A stretch of 64,000 bases of DNA from positions 581,978 to 645,977 of the forward strand of contig VXAI01000275.1 in NCBI GenBank assembly GCA_013399305.1, in the 5' to 3' direction. Shown one piece after another: positions 45,289 to 57,900 of this stretch. The notes beneath the pieces are model-generated. The model was not told where the DNA came from, made no database searches, and saw only the letters and a program-made list of their open reading frames with translations. Source of the stretch: Rostratula benghalensis. Lineage: Eukaryota; Chordata; Aves; Charadriiformes; Rostratulidae. Position numbers and translations under genes: made by a program. How positions within the stretch are numbered: the stretch's first letter is position 1; each line of letters starts with the position of its first letter.

Positions 45289-45480
45289 TTTCCCCATAGT
45301 CTCTGCCAAATATTAAGAGAGCAAATGCACAAGTCGCAGCGTTGGACATATCTGATGCAGGAAAAGGCCATGTCCTGGAACCAAAGGTAAAGTGCAGGTC
45401 AAGCCATCAAGCTTCTGAGCACCGGTGCGGCGTCACAGCGAGCCCTCACGGGGGACGCAGCGAAGTTTTTGAGAAACATC
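45289..45480. other. Sequence between CR1 and assembly gap
   Basis: Unique sequence that turns CpG-rich toward the gap (GGTGCGGCGTCACAGCGAGC), so the TIGAR CpG island probably starts here. No exon is supported. Confidence 0.55.
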
Positions 45481-45621
45481 NNNNNNNNNNNNNNNNNNNN
45501 NNNNNNNNNNNNNNNNNNNNNNNNNNNNNNNNNNNNNNNNNNNNNNNNNNNNNNNNNNNNNNNNNNNNNNNNNNNNNNNNNNNNNNNNNNNNNNNNNNNN
45601 NNNNNNNNNNNNNNNNNNNNN
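45481..45621. other. Assembly gap (141 N)
   Basis: Run of 141 unknown bases within the GC-rich upstream region of TIGAR. The true length is unknown. Translated frames across it are meaningless. Confidence 1.
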
Positions 45622-45735
45622 TTAGCGCTGACGTGAAGCCCTCGCCAATCCACCTCAGCAACGCTCCCGCCATCGAGAGTTCCGTCACCGGGAGACCCCG
45701 GGACCCTCGCACGCACGCTACGCCGCCACTGCCCA

Positions 45736-45780
45736 CGGTCGGTCGGTCGGTCGGTCCGTCGGTCCGTCGGTCGGTCGGTC
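45736..45780. repeat. CGGT tetranucleotide repeat in TIGAR promoter
   Basis: About eleven CGGT-type units, two of them CCGT variants, ending about 60 bp before the GC box. CpG in each unit makes it unusual among microsatellites. Confidence 0.95.
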
Positions 45781-45853
45781 CCTCCCCCAACCCCCGCGTC
45801 CTCCTCCATTTCTCCCCGCCCCTAGCTCATACCGCGGCGAGGGGGCGGGGCCG

Positions 45854-45861
45854 TGACGTCA
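45854..45861. promoter_or_regulatory. TIGAR: Perfect CRE, TGACGTCA
   Basis: Full CREB/ATF palindrome 96 bp upstream of the TIGAR start codon, right after a GC box. Confidence 0.7.
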
Positions 45862-45956
45862 CCGGCGGGCGCGGGGCAGGCGTGCGCCGCAGTGCGGGCC
45901 GGAGGCGCTGGCGGCGGGGTGAGGGGGGGCCTGGCGCGCACCTGTGCGGCCGCGCT

Positions 45957-45988
45957 ATGGTTTGCTTTGGGCTGACCGTCGTCCGGCA
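45957..45988 (+). CDS. TIGAR: TIGAR exon 1, coding part (residues 1-10 and split codon 11)
   Basis: Encodes [10 protein letters not shown] plus CA of the catalytic His11 codon, before donor GTGAGT. Human begins MARFALTVVRH, so the start aligns exactly. Confidence 0.92.
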
Positions 45989-48900
45989 GTGAGTACCCTG
46001 CCCGTCCCCCGCGTCCCTGCTGCCACCGGGCTGTCCCCTTTTCCTTGTCTTGTCCCTGCTTCACTCCCCCCGCCAGCGCTCCCCGTCGGTGCCGGGACGG
46101 GTGGTGACGTCAGCGGAATTCCCCCTTCCCCGCTCAGCCCCCCCCCCCCCCCCCTCGGGGCGGTCCGTTAGGCGCGGCGCCCTCGCGGGTAGCGGCTTCC
46201 TGTCACTCGCTTTGGTGGGGAGAGGGGAAGGGGAGTTCGCCGTGAGGGAGCCGGCGGGAGTTGGGCGGTGAGCGCGGGGCTGTTCCCGGAGGGAGGCGGT
46301 GGGGCTGCCGGTCGGGCAGAGGTGGGCACCTGGCCCGGTGGGGGGGGGGGCTGTGCGGTTACTGCGTCTGGTCTTAGCTAGGCCTGGGTAGGTGGGCGAG
46401 AGAGCCTGTTTTGCTTAAGTGTGTAGCCAGGTCAAGCTGTGTCGGTAGAGTTTGGTACTGGGGGGAAGTACGGGGTACCGTTAGCAAGCGGTGTTTGTGA
46501 ACTCTTTAGGTCCTAAGGCCTTTCTGCAGGCAAAAGCTCTCTCTGGTGGGACAAAGAGCTTGCTTAGGAATGGTAGTCTAACGTTTCTACTGTGAAATGT
46601 TAAAGAATTGGCATTTTCGACTTGGTTAAAATTCTTAAAGTGAGTTTTCCTTTCAAACTACAGTGGTTGTTGACAAAGATTTGTTGTTAAGTAGATTACA
46701 TAGATGCAGCTTCCTGTGATTGACAGTAGTTAACTTTAATTTTTATGAAAGCTAAACTTCCTTTCCCTCTTTAGCATAATTCACTTGAATACTGTTCAGT
46801 GCTACTGATTTTTTTTTTTTCCTTACTTTCCTCCTGTTAAGAGTTAATCTTGACTTCCCTTAAAGACCTGGATCTGCTGACTTGGTAGTCTAGTTGCAGC
46901 CTTGCTTTTATATCAGCTGGAATACACAAGGTTGAAACAATGTGTTGAACTTGAAATCTTCAGGTTGTATTTTTGCAGACACTCTGGAAGGTCCTAGTTC
47001 ATTCACCAGCTAATGAATGAGAGTTCATTTATGTGACTGTGCTTGCATATGCTATGCTATCTTAACACAGCTTGGAAAACCGCACATTTTGCTCTTCCCC
47101 CATCTCCAATTGGTGACTAGCAGGATGCATTTCATCTAGCCTGCTGCATTTTCCTCAGGAGTCTGGAAGGAACTGTCAGGAAGTGGGTAGAACTGGAAGA
47201 CTTAAATCGTTGCATCGTCTGCAGGAATGAGTTCAAAGCAGACTAAACTACAGTGTTTTCTCTTAAAAGTGCTGACCACCTGTGAACAGTTACCTGTTTG
47301 GGGCTTATCTTGAGGATGTCTGCCCAGCAGCATTGATAGTGGTCTCTATAAAAACTAAGTGGCACAGTAAGCAACACACCATAGTACTACAAAAATCTAA
47401 GCATGGGACATGTTAGTCAGTTGCAGAGTCTCAACAGTCACCATGCTTGACTTTGTTGGTTTTTTTCATGTAAAATTTGGTTGTCAGATTTTTCCCTCCT
47501 GAATAAATCTGCGTATGGTATTAGTTGCTCTTCTCTTGAGATACTGACAGTTAGACATTCCAAGATGGGATATTTTAATTCCCAAAGAAGGTGATGTTCA
47601 TTCTTGTAGTCAGCTCTAGTGTTTTAATGCTGTGTTACTTCAAGGTGTGCAGCCTGCTCCGCTGATATTTTTGATAATCTCTTGAATTGGCATCCCTTTA
47701 AGGCACAGAGGTTCATTTGACTTGCACAAGCTTTTTGTGGGAGGACTCCAGAGTCTTCCTATATGTTCTCTCTCTCCACCATGGAGGCGTTGTTGTAATA
47801 AATAAATTGTAATGAGCTTATGATGAATTTAAGAAATTACTTCCTTTTATTACACATAGGTTCGTCCTAACAAATATTGACTTCATGATTGGGTTTGACT
47901 CACTGAAATTGGTTTTGGTTTATTATAAAGTCTTCAAATATTTCTTTTTATATTATATATATATCATATCTATGTATTGTACTGTATATGTATGTACTGT
48001 ACTATTGGTATCTAATAAAATAATGTTTTTGAACATTCAATAAAACTGTTATGAGTGAAGAAAATGATTTTTTTTAATAATCTCTTTCAGTGGAGAAACA
48101 AGATACAACAAAGACAAGATACTGCAAGGTTAGTATCAGTTATTCTACAGCTTGTTAGAGGTGGAAAATTGTTCTTGCCTGCACAATGAGAAATGTAACT
48201 GTTGAATTGTGAAATATTGTTACAGAATAATATTGTAACCCTTACAAGATGTTATTTGTACCATGAAGATTCCGAATTGGTCGCTACTGAATATCAACAA
48301 ATAGTCCTGGATTTCTGGTATCAACAGGAGTATTAGAATAGTTCCTTTTTTTAAACAAGGGGGGAAAAAAGTCACGTGTAATCAAACAAAGCAATAGCAG
48401 CACCTGTTACTAAGGATGTGAGAGTGTCCCATAGTACTGTGTTAGACCTCAGTAGGATGGAGTATGGGAAAGGATGAGAAGTGGGAGCTGCAGCTTTCGT
48501 GAAGAGCCAGCCAGGTGTGCATTTCCACAATGGAATTGGTAAGGAGTTGCAGAAGGATGAATAAAGGACAAGTTATAAAGGAGTCTATTGCCTTAACAAG
48601 GTAATATGTCAGTTGCTAAAAAAGCCTCTGGTAGCGCAAGGAAGATTGAAAAATAAAGGTTATTTGAAAGCTTGAATGTTCAATCCCAGCTCTTTCTAAG
48701 GAGGCAGTCTTTAGACAAAACAGACAGTGATTGCTGACTTGTACACCTAGAGCTGAAAATGCTGAGCTGTTTCGATATCTCTTCTAAGAAAACTGAGGCT
48801 CACTGCTGCAAGGAGCCTAGGGGCTTTGTACTCTAAATAAATAAACTATATACAATACCATGTGCTGTGAGAAAGCATCATACTTCCAGATTTTCCTACC

Positions 48901-51900
48901 TCTGTTTTGACAGTGCAATTTACAGAGCTTGCAACACGGTGTGTTACATCTGTGTTCGTAATAAAGTGAATAAAGAATATTCCCCTGCATTATGTTCTTA
49001 AGAGTACCAATGATGTCTTTTAAATTCCTTACTCTGTCAAATGATATGCAGTACGTTCCTCTCCTCTCTGCAGTGTAGAATGTGAACATGGCCTTGTGTT
49101 TTGAGAGGTGTAAGACCTGTAAGAGCATGTTAGGGTCTGACATCTCACATGGCTGAGCTGCAGACAAGGTGCTTAGAACTCAGGTTCTGGAGTTTTTTCC
49201 TCTCTTTTGTGATTGAAAGCGTATGATGATTGTGTTTTTCCTTGGTGAAGATTGTTCTTGTTTTTGTTATGGACCTGATGAGAATTGCATGCTCTCTGCT
49301 TTGACTTCCTACAAAAATAAAATAGGTGATGCAAGTAGGGAGATACAATTTGCTACAGGTTTGTCCCTCTGCTACAGTTCTTGGTTCTCTACAGATTCTT
49401 GGGGTTGTGACAGGAGGACACTTACTTCATTTGAGTTGGGTTTCCAAAGTGATCGTTCTCCCACCGCTGTCCTAGAGCTCTGTGGCGAGCATTAGCGTAA
49501 ATGTGCGAGGTGGAGTAGGGGAGAAGAAAAGATGACAACAGGTTGTTGTTTACATCAGCTGTGAAATTCTTGTGAAACTGTGTCTTTGGCAAAGAATGTG
49601 TGCTGCTTTCTGCATTACACAGAATCCCTTCTTATGGCCTCATTTCTTCAAAGCATTGCCAGCATTAGGGAATGGGGAGGAGCAGGCATTTGATAGTTGT
49701 CAGATCTTGACTCTCCCGATGTGCGTGTTTTTCCATATACGTATTTCGGTATCAACAACAGTATCTCAGTTGTGTTGTCTTTTTCCTTATTGACAACCAA
49801 CAGCTCTGTTTATGGAGTTTCATCTGTGAAGGTTCCTCTTGCAGGAAACCTTCCAGTGGCCATTCTAAAAAGGACAAGTGATTTGAAATGACTACTCACA
49901 TTTAGAAAATGTAGGCCTCTTTTTTATGTTCAAATTTGTCATATGTATACGTTAGTATAAATATCAATAATGATCCTTCTGTCTTCCTAGCCTGTATGCC
50001 CCTTTTTTCATTCAGTTTGTGTGACTGAGTTTAGGGAAGATCAGAAGAACAGTAGCTTTTACTAAGAGTTGACTTCACTGAAGGAGAAGCATTTTATTAT
50101 GACTGAGCAGGTTCTTTATTGCTGCCATGCTTGTTCTGCTGCTTAATGGTCTAAAATTTGCAGATCATAATGTTGATGGATTTTTATTTTGTAGGTCAAG
50201 GAGTGGATGAGCCGCTATCGACAACTGGCTTCAGGCAAGCAGATGCTGCTGGTTTATTTCTCAGTAATGTGAAGTTTACTCATGTCTTCTCAAGTGACCT
50301 TCTTCGAGCAAAGCAGGCAAGTGCTTCTTGAGGCAACTGAATGCAAATATTAGCTTCAGAAATTGGCATTTATTTTCTGTTGATGGTGCAAAAATACTAC
50401 GGTGATGGAGAACCAAAAGCTATATTTTGATGGACCTAGAACTGCAGTTTGAGTTGTGTAGAACTCAAGAAGGCCTCTATGAGTAAGGAAGTTTCAATGA
50501 AAACAGCTCAGTTAGGAAACAGTGAAGGTCAGCTTGTTTTGCAGGATGCCATGCAGTGATGTTCCTGTGGTTTTGCTATTATACATGCATGGGTTCTTAT
50601 TAAAGGAGTAAGTGGGACTTAAAGGTAACACTGACCGAATTCAGGTTTTTTTTTGAAGAAACAAATTGTTTGTAACATTGTTGTACTGTCTTATGCATTG
50701 TGGCAATATGCTGTGTTTTTATAAAGAATGTAGATCATAGAGTCAGGATCAACTGCTGCTATGAAGTCAGTACAAGGATTATTAAATGTGCAGAGAGGTT
50801 GGGTTTTGGCAAGAACGTAGTATCATACCTCTCACTTTGCACTATTTTAATAGGCTAATTAAAGAGGAAAAATTATAATTGCTGAATAGGATTATATGTG
50901 ATTTTGTGTGCAAGACTACAAAATACTCAACCCCCCCCAAAAAAGGGAAAGTGGAACTTCTAAAGGTAGAAGCATAGATCAGCTGTTCTAGGGAGGTCAT
51001 GTCTCTTGTGGAGTCCCTGCCTTTAACTTCTTCTGCTGTGATTTCAGGAGATAGGTAGACATTGATTGAAACTGCTAAGCAATTCTTGAGAGCCCTGGTG
51101 GTTGCTACAAATAGTAGTTTGTCCTGCTACAAAAGTCTGTGAAGCTGTGCTGTAAACCAGATCAACAAAGCCTAGCATAAATCCCCTTTTTCTCTTCAAA
51201 CATAAGTAATCAACATTCCTCATCAGTTTTACAGGATATTTCCATAATCAATTTTAGCAGCACAACCTAGGCAGAAAACCCCCCCCAAAAAACTAGAGAG
51301 GGAGGGAGGAGTGCAATAATTAGATATTTTTTAAATGCACAGTAACTGCCTGACAAATCACTTCCTCTAAGTGTGTGAATGGTGGTGATTACATTTATAA
51401 ACAGTAGTGTGTTACAATGTTTATAGAACTGTCTGTGTTCTGTGCCTGCCTTAGGGGAATTGTTTTTGAATCCTCGGCCACTTGAGAGTGAGGTTGGCAA
51501 TTTTTTTCCTTATGCTAGAGGTGGTCTTTTCCATAAGAAGCATTTGCACTTCCATAATGTAGAAGACAGACTCGACTTTGTTCTTTGTGTAAAGGGAATG
51601 TGTTCTCCCATTTGCTTCACAATCTATTCAGACTTTGTGGAAGCATTTCCAAAGGTGTAAAGCTGCCATTTCCATTTGCTTGGAACTCCCTTTTTTTGGC
51701 AGCAGCTAAAATGACGAAGTGTCCTTTTCTATGCTGTCATTTCATAGCTCAAGTATGAGAGGAATGTACAAGTTCCCTTGCAAAAGAGGAAAAAAGTGGT
51801 TTTAGAGAAACTGTTAGTGCTAAAGTTTAATTTTCATTGCAATGCCTACTGCCTCAGCTCTAGTTACTGGAACCAGGAGTCCAGTGGTTCCTGGCTACTG

Positions 51901-54900
51901 TCCATGGTTGACAACGAACGTTCATAGAATTGTCTGGGTTGGAAAGGACCTTTGAGATCATCTAGTCCAACCATTGACCCAACTCTGATAAAAAACAACA
52001 GCCTGTCACTAAACCACGTCACTGAGCACTATGTCAACCCGTCTTTTGAATACCTCCAGGGATGGTGCCTCAACCCTGGGCAGCCCATTCCAATACTTAA
52101 TAACCCTTTCAGCGTATAAATTTTTCCTCATCTCCAGTCTGACCCTCCCCCGGCTCAACTTGAAGCCGTTTCCTCTTGTCCTGTCCCTGTGACTTGGGAG
52201 AAGAAACTGACCCTCGCCTCTCTACAACCTCATTTCAAGTAGTTGTAGTGAGTGGTAAGGTCTCCCCTCAGCCTCCTCTTCTCCAGGCTGAACAACCCAG
52301 CAGCCTCAGCCTCTCCTCATAAGGCTTGCTCTCCAGACCCTTCACCAGCTTCATTGCCCTTCTCTGGACCCACTCCAGCACCTCAATGTCTTGTTTTTGT
52401 GGTAAAGGGCTGAAAACTGGACACAGTACTCGAGATGACCAGTGCTGAGTAGAGGGTGATGATCACCTCCTGAACCCTGCTCACCATGCTGTTCTAGATA
52501 CAGGCCAGGCTTGGCTCATGTTCAACCAGCTGTCGACCAGCACCCCCAGGTCCTTTTCTGCCAGGCAGCTCTCCAGCCACTCTACCCCAAGCCCGTAGTG
52601 CTGTATGGGGTTGTTGTGTCCCAAGTGCAGAACCTGGCACTTGGCCTTATTGAACCTCATCCCACTGGCCTTGGCCAATCCATCCAGCCTGTCCAGACCT
52701 CTCTGCAAAGCCTTTCTATGCTAAAGCAGGTCTGCACTCCCACCTAGTTTAGTGTCATCTGCAAACATACTGAGGGCACACTTGGTCCTCTCATCTAGTT
52801 CATGGATAACAATTTTAAAGAGAACCAGCCACAATACCGAGCTCTAGGAGACACCACTTGTGTCTGGCCGCCAACTGGATTTGACTCCATTCACCACTAC
52901 TATCTGGGCCCAGCCCTCCAGCCAGTTTTTAACCCAGCAGAGAGTACTCCCATCCAAGCCATGGGCAGCTGGTTTCTTCAGGAGGATCTTGTGGGAGACT
53001 GTATCAAAGGCCTTACTAAAGTCCAGGTAAACAACATCCACAGCCTTTCCTTCATCCACCATGCGTGTCACTTTGTCAAGCCTAAACAGGATAGGAGAAA
53101 AAAGGAATAAAGGAATGTGTGCAAAGAGAATATTACTAGTTGGGCAGGAATTCCAAGAGCTAAAGGAGATGCACAGTGAGCATGTATAAGAAATGAAGAG
53201 AGAGGCTTTGCAGGGAAGCCTGTCTGAGCTGTAAGCCTAGGAGGGAGGGTCAAAGACTAGCCCCAGAAAGTAGCAGTGTAGAGAGCAAGCAGATCTGCAA
53301 TGGAAAAATAAAATAAAGGCTAGTTGGGCACATTGGGATGTGGTGTGAACAGTGCATAACTCCATAAGGCTTGTAAGTTTAACAGAGCATAACACCAAAG
53401 TCTGTAGGGGACTGTGAGATGCTCGTGTCATTGGGACAAGAACTCTGCAGTGGTGAAGGTGACTTCAGGATTGGGACAGGCTTGGCTCTACAAAGAATGA
53501 GAAAAAAATCTTAGAGTCTTTCCCATGTATAAAGTGGTAATGTTTCTGAAGCACACTGGTGTTCTAGTAGTGGATGATGTAGGAATGGTGTGAGGAAGTT
53601 AATCTCGGTCAGAGCAGATTTTGGTTTCAGCACAGTAAATGAAGCTTCGTTATTTGGTTTATACAGTTCAGAGTATGAATTTAGTGCTTTGTTGTCAGTT
53701 CATGAAACTGAACAAGATACCAGTCCTGGAGAAATTTTAGGATACAATCGTACTATTCCTCCTATATACAAGGCAATTGAGTCAACTCTGTCTGAATTTT
53801 GATATTACTCTGACAGAAATTTAAAGTTGCCTTTTGTAAGCAATACATTACATACGTCATAAAATCTTGTTAATGCAACAAGGCTGTTTATTATTTGCCA
53901 GAATCCAAGGAGTCTTTTCAAAATGGGTTTTTTGAATGTCAGTTCAATTGGATGCTGACATTTGCACAAGACTGGTGTTACCAGTCAAAACTGTACATGA
54001 ACCCAGTACAGCCTTCACACTTTGGTGTGTATAAGAGCAGGAGCAGGTTAGCTGTCCTTTAGTTCCCATGAGTGGCTGTACTAGCCAGATAGCTGTATAG
54101 TATCCAACACACTAGAGCCTGTATTCAGCAGTATTTCTTCCAAAGTGGTATGAGAATTTCCCCTTGATCAGTTGTCTTGCCCTCCCTATACCCCCAAAAT
54201 CATATGCTTCCTTGGAAGAAAAAAAGATAAGTTGCACAAAACTCAGGATACCCAAGCTATTGTTAAAAGCAAACTAAACCCTTTGGTTTTTCCCTGTCTT
54301 TTGGCCGCACTATCAGAAGGCAGGTGTGTACAATAAGATAGATTTTCCCCCCATCCCCCAAGTATATGGTCTAGTGTATTTCTCCCTTAGAGCATTGAGG
54401 CTGACACTTCAGTATGTTGCCAGCAAAAACCTTCCTGACTCTTAGCTGCTTCAAGAATATTTGATTTCTGAGGTGCATTAAGTAGCCACTTGCCAAAAGG
54501 TAATTTTGTTTGTTGGATGCCATGTTTTCGCAGTTGGATTAATTGAGCAGTTGTTATGTTTGCTTGTGAATCTGACCCTTGTACTACATGTTAAGAATGT
54601 GTCTGTGTCTGCATGATCGAGTTGGGTGTGGTAGTGTACTCAAGAGAAGATGGGACTTTTCATCCTGCTGCTGTGTGTCTTGCTGCTCACCTTTCATGGG
54701 TGCTAAGTGTCTTCAACTGTTCTGGGCTTTGAATTGTGAAAGAACTTTCAGAAGATTGCAGCTTTTGTGCCTTTTATGGCCTGGCAAAGGCCATATATCC
54801 AGTTCTGATAGACACTATTAGCTGAAAATCTTGATCTTTCTTTGGGCTGTTTGGTACTACTAATGTAATCCACTATGGTTGTGGTGGTGTAAGATCAGAA

Positions 54901-57900
54901 AACAGCTCATTGATGTGACTATATATTCACTTTTTAGACTGCTGCCACAATTCTAGGAAAAAACAAGTTTTGCAAAGATTTGGAAATCAAGTATGACGCA
55001 AGACTTCGGGAGAGAGTAAGTGCTGAAAGAGTTTGTTTTAATATTGAACACTGAAGAATTTGGAAATGTAACTTACAGCTGATGGATATCTTGGTTTACT
55101 AACTGGTATATCTGACAGTGTATTTGATGTGTTTTTAATAGCTGGAAACTGAATTCTTCACATCAGCTGCTATAAATTGTTAGCAGAACTGTGAAGCAAG
55201 AGCCACAATGTAGTGATTAGTGCTGTAATTGTGATGCTCTAATGGTTTAAGTGAGGTAAGATTTATATGTAGAGTTAAATGTAATAAAAAGCTTAGCTCT
55301 GTTTTCAAACCCCATGTGTAAAGGGATAAAGATACTCCCTCTGCCTACCCTCTCTAGCCTGATGGCACACCTTAGTGTTGGCTTTTCAGCTGTTTACACC
55401 TTTTCATTTGCACAAAGACTACAGGAAAACTTTCTGCTGCCTGTGGAATGATCTGCTTTCCTGATTAACCTCTCTGCCTGATAACAGGCATAATTGTACC
55501 TCCTGTCTGTTTTTAAGTGTGTCTTGATCAGAATAAACTCAGATGCTGGTCATTTTCTGGTAATATGACTCTCCTTTCAGATACTGTCACTGTGAGTGTC
55601 TGTTGAATTTTAAATAAGGATATGCCACAAAAATGAAAGTGGGATGGCATATTGCCAGCAGCAAACACTTGCTTAATGAGCAGGAAGTGATTGTAGCACT
55701 TGCTATTTGGATCGCCTTTTTCTGTGAGAAATTCCAGTTCTTCTCCTGAAACCAGCAAGTTAAATGCCTCCCAGTTTCTTTAGTTGCTTTATCACCCAAC
55801 ATTTTTGAGAATATATTATATACAGAATTTTAGAAAGACTACTCTGAAGTGTACTCTGAAGTGTCTGCTATATTTTTCCCCCTTTCGTGGCATTTCTGTG
55901 AATGTATAGAAATGCCAGGACAGTGTCTGCAGTCCGCAGGTTGTAAGTACTACTCTGGGTAACTGGAGCTACGTTTGAATTGCATGAAAACAAGTAAAAA
56001 GAGTAATACTTACAACTACTGCCAAGCTTTTGTGAGAGAAGTCTGGAAAATATTTAAGATTAGGATTTCGTTTTCAGCCATTTCCGAGCGCCTGTTTCTT
56101 CATGTGTGTCTTACTGTTCTTAAATTGCTTCTTCATGGCTTCCTTACTGTTCTTAAATAGTCAATATTTTGCTTTAGAGAAAGATTGGAAGGCTGAAATA
56201 CATGTGTTTCAGTACATTTAAATGTACTGAATGTACATTTCCATTTAAATTCTATCCTGTAATTAATTATTATGGCAGCTAATTGCATATCCACAGCAAG
56301 TGGATAGTGACATAGAAGTCAAAAAGTCAGTAATGAGTATATGCCTCTGTCCTAGTTATCAACATCTCAATTTATGCAATGCATGTAAGTGAGTGTTTGA
56401 CAGTATAGCATCAGCTGTGACTTTCTCAAAATACTCATCAGAACTGCAGCATTTTCACTATCTTCAGATCTTGTCAAAGAAAGACTGTAGCTTTCCACTT
56501 GAACATATTTTTCATCTGTTAGTGGTAGCGAAGTGTTAATCTTCAAAGGGAGAGGTATTAATCTGTTTTACCATTGTTAAAGTTGTGCTGTGGAAAGATC
56601 TTCAAGGTCAAAAGTGGTAATGAACATTCAACTTTACCTATCTTGTAAAATACATTACAGATAGTAAATATGTTTTACTGTGGGACTTCTAGTGATCTAG
56701 AATAACGAGCTGGTATGTGTCCACTTTTACTGTTTCCTATATGGGCTTTGCATTTGGAGCTCTCGGCAATGAGCATGTAATTGAAGATAGTTGATTGCAT
56801 GTTCTCTGAGTCTATTAGCATGTGTTTTCAAGATCTTTTTTGCTTTCTTTGTTTTCTGAAAACACTGTCCACATCAGTAATGCATGTCCTGGAAAAATGG
56901 GGGGAGGTCTTATTGTTTATTTTTTGCTGGTTTGCTGGTTTGGTCTTTTTCAAAAATTCTGATTTTTAAAATGGACAACTCTTGCTGTGGAGATTTCAGA
57001 GGTCTGTAGAGAACATATTTGTTTCTCACTTGTGAAAGATAATTTCTTGTAGTCTTTCTGCAAATGAAAAAGAAGTGGTGTTTATCATCACATGGACAGC
57101 TACATACAGAGGGGTTTGCAATGTAGCCTCAGTTACAGAGACACTTGAATTTTGTATGCTGATAATGAGTGTCATAATGTAGAAAAATATCTCAGGGCAA
57201 ATATCAGACTGAAGGTAACATTTTGGGTGTTAGTACTTTAAATGAGATGCTGCTTTTAATGTATTGCTCTACCCAGCAGACATACATATGTACTTAAATG
57301 GCAGATAAACCCCAATATTGGGATAAAAGGATTACAGTGTAGTTAAGCCTGCACATTACACTAGCAAAGCAAACAAATCTGTTAAGAGATGTTCGCATTG
57401 GAAGCGATACTGGAGACTTGGTGTGGTCTTGCTAAACCCGGGTTTTGTACCTTGCCTCTTACAGAAATATGGTGTTGCAGAAGGAAGGCCCTTGACTGAC
57501 CTCAAGGCTATGGCAAAGGCTGCTGGAGAGCAGTGTCCTTCATTTACGCCGTCTGGAGGAGAAACACTGGATGAAGTATGGTATTTATTTCTTTGTGCTC
57601 CAGTTTCTAGACTGTTTCATAAGTGCAGATGCAGCTTTTGTGTACTCAGGAATATCTTACTGACAACTCAGACCAACCAAAAGTGATTACTTCTCAAGCT
57701 GAAACCACAGCTTGACCCGATTGCAGTCGGCTGCCAAGTAGGGATTCTCTTCAGAACTGAAATACTGATTCAGGGGTTGACTCCTCATGAAGCTCTGGTT
57801 TACAGAAGAATGATGGCAGTTAGTCTCAACTTTGGTTCTAGAGGGCAGAGGAGTTTTACAGCACTCAGTAACTTTACTGTTGGTTTCTGAGACTTGTCTG

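Larger units (their letters stand above)
45622..45956 (+). promoter_or_regulatory. TIGAR: TIGAR promoter / 5'UTR CpG island
   Basis: GC-rich and CpG-dense, no TATA box near the start. It contains a CGGT repeat (45736-45780), a GC box GGGGGCGGGG (45841-45850), a perfect CRE (45854-45861) and a CRE-like TGACGTGA (45629-45636). CREB and SP1 control have been reported for the human TIGAR promoter, which fits. The transcription start cannot be fixed from sequence alone. Confidence 0.75.
55016..57464 (+). other. TIGAR: TIGAR intron 4
   Basis: 2.45 kb, GT-AG, AT-rich. Holds a 33-bp imperfect tandem duplication and, 47 bp after it, a 24-bp perfect palindrome. Confidence 0.75.

Noticed and set aside
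45303..45390. Exon-like segment flanked by CATAG and AAAGGTAAAG
   Set aside because: No protein similarity or continuing exon was found; short AG...GT pairs are common by chance.
45342..45992. 216-codon frame across the gap into TIGAR exon 1
   Set aside because: It translates 141 N and ends in the intron 1 donor. Family comparison puts the start at 45957.
47406..47415. p53-like half site GGACATGTTA in TIGAR intron 1
   Set aside because: One mismatch to the half-site consensus and no adjacent second half site; not comparable to the human intron 1 element.
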